Origin: Bugula neritina
Taxonomy: Eukaryota; Bryozoa; Gymnolaemata; Cheilostomatida; Bugulidae
Length of the DNA stretch: 64,000 nt
Reading direction: 5' to 3'
Assembly: GCA_964035545.1 (NCBI GenBank)
Contig: OZ037767.1
Coordinates: 27,509,628 to 27,573,627, forward strand
Part shown: positions 39,601 through 54,600 of the stretch, piece by piece
Position numbering within the stretch: the first letter of the stretch is position 1
Layout of the letters: each line of letters begins with the position of its first letter
The notes under the pieces: generated by a model
The model's input: only the letters and a program-made list of their open reading frames with translations
Told to the model about the DNA's origin: nothing
Databases searched by the model: none
Translations under genes and position numbers: made by a program

Positions 39601-42600
39601 AGTGCTACATGCTACATCGTTCAAACTAGTAACAACACTATGTGTTTTAGTAAACTTCCATACTCTGGTGAAAAAAAATTAATCTCATGTATACTTAAAC
39701 AACGAATTCCTCCACATAGAGGAACTTAAGGTTTTACCAGAACATTTAATATTAATAAACGGTGTTGTGTGTGCTAGGGAAACATAAAACTACAAACTTG
39801 AGATATTTCATAATTAATGTAGTATTCTACTAGAGAAATGATGAGTAATTGTTAGTTTTAATGCATCTCAGTTCATAGCAATTAATTATGCTAATATTAC
39901 ACCTCATTAACTAATCATATTATGGTGTGTTACTAATTAGTAGTATCATCACTGTGCATCATAGTGATAGAGTAACCAAAGTTTTTTAGGGCAACTAAAA
40001 TGCCTAGTAGCATTAGCTACACCCCCCCCCCACCCGTTTCCAGTTAGTGTCATACTTTGTAATAACTATTTCTGATTAGTTCTACATTTTGTAAAGTTGT
40101 AACATTTAGTATTTCAAAATGTCCTTCAGGCTATCACTAAACACATTTAGAAATAATTACCAGCCTGTTATTTGCATGACTCTCAAAAAAACTAATTAAC
40201 AAAGAGTAGAGATTTTATAAATTGGACACGGTACATGCTGTGTAGGTGGTGGATGACAAACTGCTATGGTCTTGACACAAAAAGTCCACCTAAAAGTTGA
40301 GTAATTTATTCCTAAAAAACTTGATTTTCCTCTGAGAACTCCCACTTCTCATTTAGATATTATTTAGACATTGCCAAAACTGGTGTTGTTTATTGGCCAC
40401 TGCTGACAATAGTTGACCAATGGTAACCTTCCTTCGTTATAAGGCTTTATTAAACTGATGGATCAATAGATGAATATACACTAGATAATTGTGTAATCAT
40501 TAAAATGGTTTATTAAATTAAGAGTAAATATTGCTATAGGTTCGATGATCTATTTGGTAGTTGTGAATATTCATTACAGCTTAAAGATGCTATTTTATTA
40601 ACCAAATGTGATTATATAAGAGATAATCTCTTTAATAAAGGATAAGCTGGTTTAAACGAACCACAAACAAGATCACACCTCGTCTGTCCATGGTATAATG
40701 TACAAAACAGTTGCTATGCGCTCTCAGAGTTACCAAGTGTACTTGGAGTTACCTCATCTTTAAATAAAACAGTTGTGGAAAATTAAGTTCATAACTTGAA
40801 CTAAATAGGATGAAAGATATATGCTGGATTACATATATTAAATTTATATGTAGTTCAGCATGTATGTGTACAGTACTACAACCTATATACTGGCTCGACA
40901 ACTAGCTTCTAGTCTAAACAACGATCTGTTACAGTGGAAACTACAGTCAAACGTGTGCAGTAAGCATGTGTTTACTTGTAGCTGGCAGCTGTGTTTATGT
41001 CTACAGATATGATGACTTTCTAGACAATTATTATATTGATGCATCAGAATTATCTGTTTCTACTGCCTAATTGAAGTCAGCGACAGCTTGAAGTTCTTAC
41101 AAAAAATTAATTATGCATATGTTTCAGTGAGATTTGTTCTTGTTTTTCCCATAATGGAACATGTTGTAAGCTATACATCTTATTGTGTATAACCTACATG
41201 TGGGTCAGTTTCAGCTTTATTTCTATAGTTGATAATTTTATGTTTAAGTTGAAAGCTTATTTAGATAAGACAACTTTTCTTGCTGCAGCTATCTGTTAAA
41301 ACTTATGCTATGTTGAATAATATTTTTTACACCCATTGCTTAACTTTCTACAATCACAAGCAAAGTGATTTGAATCATATGTCAATGTTATACCAAGCTC
41401 TACTAAATAAATTCTCTAAGTATAACATCTCTATAACAGATTTTTCGACTTGGCTTTTGTAACTTACTTTACAAGAGTCCATCTAAATGCATGCAGTGTA
41501 TAATCATCTTATATAAGTAGTATACATGCATGTTGCATGCTAAAGGCAAAAACACAAATCCTGGTAATGCACTCAAGTATAAATGTGATGTGGTTTTAGA
41601 TGCTGTATCTTAAGGAGAGATTATTCTTCCTACACCGAAATCCCTTAAAAATAATACCACGTAGGATCACAAGATGGCAATTACCTCTAGCTTGGTTTCC
41701 GAAAAGGAATGTCATTGGCTGAACCCGTTTGTAAAACTCAAGACTGTTGGTTGAGAATGCATAAAATTCTAACTTTTTTTCATATTACACTTGTTTCTCA
41801 AATATTATTTTTAATTTTCAAAAGAATTATATTTGATTTCAAAGAATTGTTTTTTCAATCTAAGATAACTTGATAGATATCAGAAAACCTAACATAGCAT
41901 ACAAATCCCATCCTTATCTTCAATAAATCAGTTTAAAAATTATTAATGAGCTATTAAAATATGTTTCCTTAGTTTTTAAATAAAAAACTTACGCTGTAGC
42001 CTGTCTACCCTCCAAAGACAACTGCCGATACGACTGCCCGACACAAAATACAGTTTGTCCATTTAATTCCTCTGCCCCAGACAACAAGTAACGATCCTCA
42101 GAAAATACAATTTTCCTTTTTCTTGAGAAAATAGGGCAGCAGCAGTGCATGGCGTGAAGGTAAGAAATATGCTAGTAGAAAGAGTTCTGCTGCCCTAAAC
42201 AGACAGCGCCACCTGCAAGCAATCCTGACGACTAATCCCACAGAGCCACGATGTCAGCAACTTGGTGAATTAATTACATAACGTAATATAGTCTACTAAT
42301 CCACATCCAACCTCTAGAGGGTTAGTAAGACACTGAATGTTGAAGAGCACAGGTTGCGAGCACTAGAACTCAGTGACTTAGATGCGAGAGAGTGTAATTG
42401 TGGCTAATTACTTTCTACAGCCAATCTACCAAAATCATTGTTGATACTCTTCAGAGGCTACAGTGTAACTGGCATTCGCACACTAACTGTAGTGCTGGCA
42501 CCTCTTTGCTACATGGCAGATGTGTTTAGAGGCAAACATGCCATTATTTATAGATCCAGTTATAAATCAGACACAAAGCAAAACAGAACACTGCTGGTAT

Positions 42601-45600
42601 CTATATAGCTTGAGTGATCAGCTGAATTCAAACTCTTTTTTGCCTTCTATCTTAGTGTTTATTTTTTTAAAGCATAAAATGGTGTTGTTTTTAACAACAT
42701 TCAATAAAAAGAATGTTATTTTGCCCTATTTTCCAAAGTTTCCAATGATTTATCATTAAGTTGTCAAGAAAAATTACGAATTAGGAAGTGTTTTGGCATA
42801 GAACTAATGTCTACGTCATTGCCCATATATAGAGCACAGCTGAGAGCTCATCCTAGTTAGATAATGGCCATAAAATGATATAATTAGTGAGAGAAAAAAT
42901 GATGATAAGCTTTTAATTAGATTCTGTTACTTGCCTAAAGAATAATTATACATGTTTTAGCCCTAGTCCCAAAACTTTATCTTAGAACCACTTATACCAC
43001 CTTAATTTCAATATATATCTCAGATATATACTTAGAAAATGGATACACACTACTAACTTTATATTATAGCAGGTGTTGCTAATATTATTATTTCTATGAC
43101 TATAGGAATTACTAAGAAAACATGGTATGATATGAATAAACACAGCTACACCCAATATTAGTGAGAGTTTAGCCCCGAATGAAAATATAACACAATGGTT
43201 AACAGGAAATAATTGCAACTACTCCATTTTATAGATATTCTTCAACTGCACATCTCTTCTTTGCAAGATCTATCAGTATATGCCTATCATATCTTATCAT
43301 ACTAGTTGATATATCACATATAGTATAGCCTATGCATAATATATCATGTGATTCATGATGCAGATTTATTATATATGAAACATATTATATGACACTATTC
43401 TGCCATAGTCTAATATCAGCGCTACAATAGATAAAGAGAAGACTACTCCAAGCCGCAATGATCAAAAGGACAGATAAATTCAATATGAAATTAATAATGC
43501 TTTCTATTCTACAATAGCCAGAGCTGTATGCTAGCAGGTAGACTTTTAGGAATGAATGATTGAGAGTCAGCAGTAGCATAACACTATTAGCTGACAGCCC
43601 AGGCTACACATTATTTTAAAGCGGTGAATGAAAATTGTTAAAAATACGTTCAACTTTTAATGTTGTTTAAGTTCAAAATATTTGTTATCTTTTGATACAA
43701 CTAAAGAAATGATTGAAATTTACAGATTTGTTAAGTTCTGCAGCTTGCATAATTTTTAAAAACTTCAATTGATGCGAAAAAGTCAAGAAAACTAAGTTAT
43801 GGAACACAGCAATGGCTATAAACAAAAACGTCTGTCTATGTTCAACATTTATAAATCAATTCATGTAAGTATATAAATATATTTAACAGTACCTGTCTTC
43901 ATTAGAATAAATGCGCAGCATTTTCCGAACTACTTTATGCTGTTTCAGCTGTGTAGGATTTGATGAGAAAGTTAGAGCAGTTGTAACTAGTAGTATTACA
44001 GAAGAAGATTTGATACGCCTGCTCAATTAGCACTACTTTCACTCTCTCTTGGATAAATTAATTATATGGACAGCAAGGCTTGTAGCTACTAAATATCAAT
44101 TTCATGGCCAATCAGTTGTAAAATATCCATATTCATATAATTGACTATTTCTGAATCAATAAACCAAAGGAATTTTTCGTGTCATTGGCAAACAAAAGAA
44201 ATGGGTACAAACTCTAGATAACATTCATTAAAATGATAAATACAATAATAGAAATTAATGTGTGTATTATTGAAAACACAAAACAAAGTGTCTATACAAA
44301 TTGTTGTGTAACATTTTCAATGGATCAATAAATATAAACATTGCACTATCAATATTGTGAACAATGATTGCCTTGCTGTGCATAACAGTTACGTTATGCT
44401 CTTTGAAGTTTTAGACACATGCCACCCCTAAGACGACAGCTCAGTTATAAATGCGTCATGTTTATAAAGTCACCATAAATAGACCAGGAACTTATATACC
44501 TTTAATTAAACTTCAAGAATAACCATTATTCTGTATTGAGTAACAGTATGGCTTATTCCATATTTTTTATATTTAGTCATGAAAAAATCAGACATGCTGA
44601 AATAAAAATTCCATTCTAAATCTATTTATAATAGGTAATATATTTTATATTGCTATCAAGTTGCAAATAAATATACAGTAACATATTATCAAAATTACTT
44701 TTAAAATTTGTAACAAAGTATTAAGCACTTATTATTTTAAAAGTCAAAATTCAATTCATTATTTGTAGCAGCTTATCCATGCTTATAACAAAGTCGATCA
44801 GTTAAATAGTGTAATTAAACATTGCAGAGAGACACAACTCTCAATTAATATACAGCATTATTGTCAAGGGTAAGACAACCCTAGTTACATTGCAGCAATA
44901 CTAGCTTACTATTTATAAGAATTGAGATACTTTTACTTTTGATAGTAACTAAATTGATAAGCATGCATCATTTCTAAAAATGTTTCAACGGTTAAAATTT
45001 TTGTTTATTGTGAAAGTTATTCTGTCAGCTGAAGTGGCACAAAAACTATATCTTTATTATCCCATGTGTTATACCATTATAAGAATATTGAGCATGAAGT
45101 ATTGGGATTAATATTTAGGCTCATTGTTACTAAAAATAATGTTTGCCTTTTAGTTAAATATTTTTTTATCATCTTTTTATCCAATACTTCAAAAGAATCA
45201 CATTTACATAAATTTTGTGCTGGCAGTTTTCAAACATGAAATAAGCAACCTATTTGAAAACCTCCAACAAAATAATATGGGAAACAATCTCCAAGTAGCA
45301 TCACTGCACTTGAAAAAATATACTTTAAATTTTGAAGAATTTTTAAAATAAACTTATAATAATAAATATTAATTTATTATCAAATAGTAATATGAAATTA
45401 TTTGGATGATAAAAATTTTCTGTTCCACATCAATGAAAGTTGAGAAGCCCTTACAATTTTTTTACAAGGATGTTTATACATAAGAGGTCATACGGCATGC
45501 AGGTAAGGAAATGGTACAAAGATGGTGTTATATTATATGGTTAATATGCTAAAACACTAGCAAAGACTAAAAGAGCGTATGATCATTTAGGCTAGTATTG

Positions 45601-48600
45601 TAGTTTCTATTTAAGTACTTAAATTTTGTCCTTAAAACAGTGAAATATTTAAGGGAGCAAGTATCTAAGTTAACCAAGTAGCACGTCTAGAAGGATGTGA
45701 ATGCTATAGACTTACACGATACACTTGAAACAGAGCTGGTGGTAGTACACTCTGCCATGTTTTACTCTCTCTTTTGCCTTTACTATGAAACCACATGCCG
45801 GACATTTATCTCGTATCATATGGTGATCTACAAATGATTGGAACTAAATTGTATATAATTAGACAGATATACATATAGGATAAAAGCCTTAAAGAATATA
45901 ATCCAGGCTTCTGGGTAATTTTTAGTTTAATAGAGCTGAGGTTATGAGTTTCAATGAAATAATTAATAAAAAAATTGTGGTTATTTAGTGGTTAAAATTT
46001 AATCAGTTTTTGCCTCAAAGTTGGTGTTATTATGGCATGTTTGCAATGAAAACAACTACTTCCAAGGTAATTTTATTGGGGATGCCAATAGTTTTTGAAT
46101 AGTGAGAAAATTTTGGTAAATATGGAAAGTTAGAACTTCTTTGGAGAACGAATAATTTCTGAAAGTTGGAAATATATTTTTATGTCATCTTTTTGCACTT
46201 ACAAATTAGTTAAATGATCAAGTAAACAAGATTCTAACTATTGTATTTATAAATTCCAAACTTTGTTAACTTTATATATGCTTAGGAAAAAGTAGGTAGT
46301 AGACCTACACACCTAATTTTGATGAATAAGCTCTATTTTTTGTCCACTCTAAAATAGTTTTGAAGCTAAAAACCAACCAAAGACGTAACAACCACTTCAC
46401 ATTCCTACATAATGATGCCTCTTGCACATGTACCACTTGGAGTTGTCTATTGTTGTAAATCATATAAAATTGCTAACTGAATACTTTTAGGTTAAGTTTA
46501 TTATAATATTCAGCACAAGGAACTAATATGCTAGCTATAAATTTTAGTTGAGATCAAAAATAGAAGAGAAAAATTTTACCTGTTTTTTAACTTTATCAAA
46601 GTGAAATCCCTCAAATTAACCCCAAAGTAATTTAATTTAGAAAAGCTCTTGTTTTCGTACATTATCATAATATAGTTATCATAATATAATGTAGCTACTG
46701 CTAACGTAAGATAACACACCCTCTGGGTCTAATTACTAGTTAAATTGCAAGACTGGGTTCCTTACACTCACCAATACTGCCAGTGGAGCACCTCAGTCTA
46801 GACTCTCGACTGAACACCGAATCCTTGGTGCTCGGTCTGTAGAAGCCATTTGTGTCCGCAGGGGAAATCTCTCCTTCTAAAACAAAGACAAAAATACAAT
46901 ATATTATACACTATTTACAATTAATGCAATGGAAAGCAAGTCTATATAAGCTCTACCTTCCATTGCTCACACCAAACTAGACTTTGTATTAAATTACAAT
47001 TCTGTCAGGTTTTCTTGAATCTCTTAAAACAATGGGAAGTGGCAGGTTTCGTTGTTTCTTCTAGCATTAGTTAGCAAACTGACATTATTTAAGTGACACT
47101 AAATACACAGAAACATAATATGTTGTAATGCGTTTGTCAAATCTTTATGAATGTATGTTTATATGTTAGTTTACAAGGTGGAAATACATGTACTATATTT
47201 ACACACATCTGCGCTATCATCTCTCCTTATCTCATGATTTAGGTGATCCAACATGTGCGAACACAATTACATATAATTACGGTGAATAACACTTCAAGCT
47301 TCTCACACTATTCTGATGTTATTGATACCAGGCTTTTGGCAATTGATGCACCAAGTATCATAATTATACAGACTCATAACACTGAGGTGACAAACGTGAC
47401 CTTATACCATTGACATTAGCAAAGTATGTTACAGATATTATTTCGATACATCAAGGAACAGGTGCATTATGACTGTATTCTAACAGTAATCCTCGCTACA
47501 CCTTCAAGCTCATGTACCTGTCTCTACTATGAATCCTGCTAGTATCACAGATGTTATTGTTTCATTGATTTGCTATTAATGACACACAATAATTCGGATG
47601 TTTTGCAAGAATACTAAACTTTGGGAATATCTAAACTTATAATTGAATCACAAGTTTCAAAAGGTCAAACCATCAATTCAATTCAAGTTTTAATCATAAG
47701 CTGAACTTTTTATTTCTGCAGTTCCTAATTTTTGTTGTTCTTAATTTCTATGCCTGACCTCTAGTAAGCCATTATTATTATTATTCTGTTGTATTAACTA
47801 CATGCATCTTTTATGGTTGGACCAAAATGTAATATCTTATAACTGGCACTTTTTAATATAAATCTGTGTGTAATCACTCAATGCATAGCTATACAACAAC
47901 GCATTCAATAAATTTAGGGCACAAATATTGATAGTATATCAACAATGTTCTCTATTTCGTTGAAATTAATTTTGCAAGGGGGCTATTTTATTGTAACCAA
48001 TGAAATTAGACAATATCTAATAAGCTGGCAGTATTAGATCAAAGGTCAAGTTACAAAGATCAAAGTTGAAGAGTCATCGAAAACTGTCTAATAAATTTCA
48101 GCTATAGGTGGCTATATAATATGAGATTATGACAAGAATGTTTACATGACTAACATTGACTAGTAGCTTGCTGAAAGTTAAATTACTGATCTAATTAATA
48201 TCAAGACCAAATCATAAAAACAAAATAACAGGCTAAACAGGGTGTGTGCAAATTATAATATATGGTAATGACCACATCTTCGTTACAAAATGCAGTTTGA
48301 AAGTGTTGTCTAGTATAAATTATGTTGCTTAGAAGACTTCAATAGCTGCACTAACTGTGTTGCTATGACATCTGCTTTGTAAAAAAAGTTGCTACACAAT
48401 TTCCTCTCTATAACAGTGGTTTAATAAACGTAGTTTTGTTCACAGCTCATGACATTGATTTGGCAAAACAAGAGGTCTGTTTGCCTGTCTGCCCTGCCAG
48501 TTGATTAGTTTCCACTTGTATCGATCTACTGAAATGAGCATAGCTTTTTGTAATTGGGAAGTAGTGATAAATCATCTATTAATTTGCCCTTCAGCACCAC

Positions 48601-51600
48601 AAATTCAATATCGAGATTAGTTTCTATTCAGAACATGACGAGCAGTGTTTATTAGTAAACCAATAGTCAACTACTAAACATGTCTTCCATTCAACTAATT
48701 CCATGACTCAGTGACTTTCAGGAACACACAAAAGTGCTATTGTTGTCATTAGTTACATCATTGTTAACACTAAAAAGTTAAATGTTTATAATGCCATGAA
48801 TTTAGGCAGCTAGTGCGTGGGAACACTAGTAAGAGATAAGGTTGAGCTCACAATTATCGTATTGCATATGAGAGTAATACCCAGTCATCTCTGCTGATTT
48901 CACAGTGACTACATGTTGCTTTGACATTTTTGATTGAGCAGTACATTGCAGAGATTTGAGAAATTGGTGAATGCTGATCCAGGAAGTTGGCTAAGGTTGT
49001 ACGTAAGGGTGAGGGTGATGTTGGAACAAAGGCTAAGCATAGCTGCTATCTAGACCCCTGCCAGATTTGGCAGATTATGTGTCATATGAAATCGGATGTA
49101 TACATACATACGTGCGTTGGGACGTTGACAATATGTAAAACTCTGAAAGAGTCAAAACATGTGTCTTTCGGTCATAAGCAAACCATGTTAAGCTTATCAA
49201 AACGATTAGGGTATTGCTATGACTGCTTAGTATACATGACACATAAGATTATCTGTATAAGATTTATTTCAATCAATTTGAGGTTATTAATCAGTTAGGA
49301 AGTCTAAAATTTTGGTAGTCATTATTAGATTGGCTTTTGCCTTTAATCTTATCAACACCCTGATTTCATAAATTTAGTAGCCCAACAAGTTTCAGTTACA
49401 GAAAATATTATTTTCAACATAATTATTGAATTTGCTGTACTTCTTAAAAGTTTATGCAATATCAGACAACTACATTTTCGGCTTGAAATGTGTGAGGCAC
49501 TCAATTTAAAACTGATTTTGAATATGACAGTTAATATAGCAAGCAACGTCCTCATTTTCAAGAAGCTCACATGACAAAGCCCTTTGCAAGTATATGTTTA
49601 CTGGGTTTACAGTAGTTTAGAATGTCAATACGGTTCATTGTCTGATAATTGTGATTAAAAACAGTAAACAGTAGATTCAAACTGAAACATCTGCCCTTAA
49701 AAGCTTGCTGAGCCAACCTAAAGAACAATAAGATTAGTGCTCATTATATTCACTAGAGTTATTGACAGGAAAATAATAGCTTTTATGATAATTGGTGTTG
49801 TTTTTTATAAGACTAATAATGTTGATCATAACTAAAGTGTATTATAATACCATTGTTTACAGTAAATCTTTATATTTTCTTTGAAATGGTATATACTTGT
49901 ATTTTGCACTAGCGCAGCTGTAGTAGAAACTTCAAAGATTTGCTACTAAACAATAGTAGTTATCACCTTAACTGTGATATTTGCAAGGAAATGCATTCAA
50001 ATGATTGGGCAGCATGACATTATGTGCCAAGTGTCATCAAGTATAGTGTCAATGGGCAGCTTGTGGTCTTACTTCTAATGAATGATATAAGAGCGAAAAG
50101 TTACTGATACGACCCCAACACCAAATAAAAAGTTAAATACTCTAGCTAAGTAGAAGTATGTATTTCCACACCAAATAAGTTTATGTAATGTATTCGAAAG
50201 CACAATCACGTAATGGATTTTGTAACATGGGTGATGGTGTAGATGTGTATTCATGCAATTTACAGAGTAGATATATTACAAAAATGATATTAGTAAACAA
50301 CTAAACTTTAACTGTTTCAATATAGTGTCACTATATGTTTTGTAAACGTGAATAGATCAGTATAGGAAGAACTACTGTATTAATGGAATTTCAAGAGAAC
50401 AGGATGCATTGTGATTTATTCTGAATATACATATTTTACTTTCAGTGTCCACTCTCACTCACTCAAATGGTAAACTAGTAGGCAAAGCTTACTGAGGAAA
50501 AGGAAGAGCATGAAAATGTCAGTCCCATACAGCAGAATAAACTTATTCAAAGTCGTTGATCACCCAACTTCAGGAGTTGAATACATGCAAGTTTCCAACA
50601 TAGGCTATCTGCATGGGTTCCATAAAACTATAAACCTTAAAACTACTGAGTATAATACGTAGATACACATCTTAAGATAGTAAAAAGTGTTAAGTTTACA
50701 CAGGTTATAGAAACTTTTTAAGAGCCCTTTTTCATAGAATATATATTTTCATAGAGTCTCTGTTACTCTATTATGTTGAGAGCATTATATTACACTATGT
50801 ATTATACAACAATAAGAGTAGGCCTGCTAACAATACAAGATGAGCTACATCCCTACTGGTTTGATGAAGTAAGAGCTGTTGGCTATTTGTTTGGTAAAAT
50901 AGTTGTTATATCTTCACAACCATCACACTTTTTGTAGGCGATTCAACAAATCAAAGTCTGGTGTTGAAATATTGAACATAGAGAGAGGAAAAAGAAGAAT
51001 TGTAAAGCTATGTAAAGAATACTACGGCAGGCCTATTTTGTTGATAAAAGTCACATGTTTTAAACTTTCAACATCGAATCCAAGTGGTTATTAGCTTAGA
51101 CTTCAAATCTATGAATTAGTCAACATCTTATGTCACTATAGCAGTTTCCTACTGTCTATTTTTAGCCTTTAATTGAATTTAAAGATAAAAAGACTGTGTC
51201 TTTCATAACAATCTAAATTCTACAAATTTTTGTACCAATTACAGTCATAAGCCAAATTTTATGAGGTAGTGTACATTGGATGCAAAAATGGGTTTCTATG
51301 AAGCCTAAACTCTATCGTTAATAATTACAGTTTATGACGCTGCTTGCTGCTGTCCCATATTACACAAATAATTAAAAACTTAAGCTAATATGCCGTGGAT
51401 GTATTTCTATAAAGTGTTTACCTTTGAGTGCTTGCATCTCTGGTTTAGCCGAGGTTTTATTAAAAGATAGGAAGAAAGGAGTGTTTCTGGACAGACCAGC
51501 AGTTGTACTTCTACGACGGCTATTTCGACGGAACATGGTGTCAATGCAATACTCCAACTCAAAGATGCTAAATAATCCAGTAGTTTAGGTGCTCTCCTTT

Positions 51601-54600
51601 ATGGATATATCCGGAGAAACATCAGCGTTTGCAAACTTTTCCAGTCGAGTTTGTTAAGGAAATCTAACTAGCTTGTACTGTAACCTCGCTACGTTTAGTT
51701 GATAATGATTGATTACTATTAGATTGACCGAACACATACAGACAGATTCTGTTATTCATCCTAGTAGATTGTACGCAATAAACCGTCGGCTGCATAGAAA
51801 TATCAGCTGATAGCTTTTGTTCGGGACTACCCGTCATCCGCCAGTGTTTATAGTCGGTAATTTTGAACCATTGTAAATGTATGAATGAAAGCGTATCGTA
51901 TTCAATCGATTCAGTTTCATAAATTCAATATCTTACTATGACGGAACTCATACAATTCAATTACACCGAAGCTGATGTTTGGCGGTGCAACGGTAATCAG
52001 CAAAAAGAATTGAATTTTAAAGTTACTCTAAGCTTGTTATTGTTCATCCAAAATTCAAAATACTCATTCGCACTGCTTGCTTCAACAGAAACTACTTTTA
52101 AAATGGAAAACCAGTTTTTGCATTAAAGAATGCAGCGTGCAAGTATGTCAGTGTATTATCAAATGGGTTAGCAGCTGAGAGAGTGGTTAATGCAAGTGCT
52201 GACATTATCCAATAAATGGATCCTAATAAAAGAATTTCCATTGGGCGTTGCTATGGAAGCTTTCAATAGTTGTCAGTATATTATAGTTTTACAACAGTTC
52301 ACACACTTGAAACAGACACACAAAGTTAGTGATAAGCAGGTGCCCCACATTGTATATAATATGAACTTGACACTAAATCAATTAAATGTCACAAGCAGAG
52401 ACGTGCACTACTAGTGTCTGTGTAGTGAAACAGCCCAGTGTGTCATTCTGTTATACATTAGTCATAAGTATGATTCATTGGGAGTGTAAACTAAATGATA
52501 AAAACTATTATGTGAAACAGATTAATGTGCAGACAGTTAGCCTATGGCATTGAAGATAGCCTGAGTTCTTTTCCATAACTTTAGGGGGCTTCAATAACGG
52601 TGCTTGTTTAATAACATCAGCAAGTTATGCAATTGTAAAGGCTGCCTTGTGTAACAGCAGGAGGTACTATACTGGCACCAAACTCAATTACAGAAATTAT
52701 TTTTCGTAGTAAAAGTGAACTTCGAGGTCAAACCTAAAACTAAATTGCAGTAGCCTGTTAGAGTTGTATTTTCCATGAAAAGATTGGCTATTTATAGATA
52801 GGTAATGATATTAATCACTTAGACTTGGTGTATTCTATAGTCATGGGATAGTGTTTTGGTAAGTTTTTTTGACGTTTTTGCAACATAAAATGGGCAAAAA
52901 GCTGATCTTATGTTCAGTGGTAAAAGCTGCCCATAAGAATTCTAATTTGATTTCTAATGAAAACCAAAGGAAATTTCTAGGCCTACCAAAGATTACATAC
53001 ATGAGTCTTAAACAAGTGTTTGAATAAGTTTCCAAGTTGGGATACTTAAGCAGTTATTGAATTTGTGCAACTCTGAGCATTGCTAAATTATAATGCATTA
53101 TAAGCTATGCCGTGCAGCAATATATTACATTAGCATCAGCATAATGCTTTTAGCTCTCTTCTGGGTCTACAGCAGGTATAATTAGCTGTAATTCGTTCAG
53201 CCTAATCTGATAAGGTCTCAAGTTGTATTCAAAGGCCACTGAGCATTACTTTACAGCCCAGGAAAAGTTTGCATGTTAAACTGTAATTATTCTACACTAT
53301 TACCTGCATTCCACCACCTGAATGGGTATAAATATTACCTCATATTTTACATTATATAGCATAGAGCTGGTTACAAGCAAGCTGTTACCTGAAAGATGGT
53401 CATAAAAGGTGAATGAACTGCAAGTATAGTGTGCATATCATCATAAAGTCCTTAAAGTAAAGAGTTGCTTTGAGAAGCTATGTTTCATTGTCCCTTATAA
53501 TACTATCCTACATAATTTATTGACTGCCTATTTATAGTGCAGCAATATAAACACTACGGTATTATAGAATAATATGAAATTATTAATATTAATAATGATA
53601 ATAATGATTGTTGTGTATGTAAAGTGTAACCTACTGCTACTTGCAGCTCAAAATAGGTGCTATGCTGTACCTGTACAATATAAAAATATATACATGTAAT
53701 TACTATATGAGATATTATATTCGTGATATATATGTGAAAGTTGTATCTTTATTAGTGTTGCTATTTACTTGATGGTCAATTAAGACAGATATGCAGAGTT
53801 TGAAAATGAGGTAGAGCAGCCCAGTGGAGACTGGCAAAAATAGTCACAAAAATTATGATAATCAAATGTATTTGAAACACAAGGAGTTGCTTCCTTTTGT
53901 AAATGAGTATGTAGCTTTATATAAAGAGAAAGCAACTTCCAAATAGCAAGAAAAATAATTATTTTAATTTTTATTTAATAGTTGTTCACCCTAATTAGTA
54001 TAAAATATAATCACCAATACTTATCAACACGTTATATAATTAAAGCATATCGGTATATTTGATTTTAGCAATAATTAGACATTTAAATTAATTGTATAAT
54101 TAATAATAAAATATTAAAAATAACCATTAAAGTGTGCGGTTGGTATGTTAGATTTTATCTATTAGTTAAGATTGCAGAAATAGAGAATAATAGTTTTGAT
54201 TTTAATTAGAGCAACATAACTTTGAGGTTTAAGATTTAAGCAGCTTAATTAAGTTTATATGGCAGTGTACAAGATTCTCTTTTGTAACTTGCAATCTAGC
54301 CCATGTGGACAAAACAAGTCTACAAATTTTCTTTCAAAATAGGATTGCAGTTTTCAGCAATATACATAATAAGAGTTAGTGCTTTCATTCTACCTACAAA
54401 TTTAAAATCGCTCATAAACTAGTTTACCTAATGCTAATTCCTTGCTTGTAAGTAGTCCAAATTTTTGTCAGCATTTTTAACAGCACATTTATATGTGCAT
54501 GAATATGTCTTGGTCATTTTATAGTACGATGGAGTAATCAGGTAAATATTTTAAGCTTTTCTAGAAAGTAATAATAAACTACTAGAAACAACAGTGTGAA

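Noticed and set aside
21836-45827. Joining 45716-45827 directly to 41993-42150 (through TTCTCAAG) to finish the LIM domain
   Set aside because: In phase, but it loses the sixth zinc ligand; the 39-nt mini-exon at 39006-39044 gives the exact C-x2-C spacing and good splice sites, so it is preferred.
48987-49298. 103-codon plus-strand ORF in a RAP1GAP intron
   Set aside because: No recognisable domain, poor start context and no supporting splice sites; this length is expected by chance somewhere in 64 kb.
53387-53415. Minus-strand ATG then TTTCAG|GTAACA, considered as a first exon
   Set aside because: Only five codons and phase 0; incompatible with the next exon.
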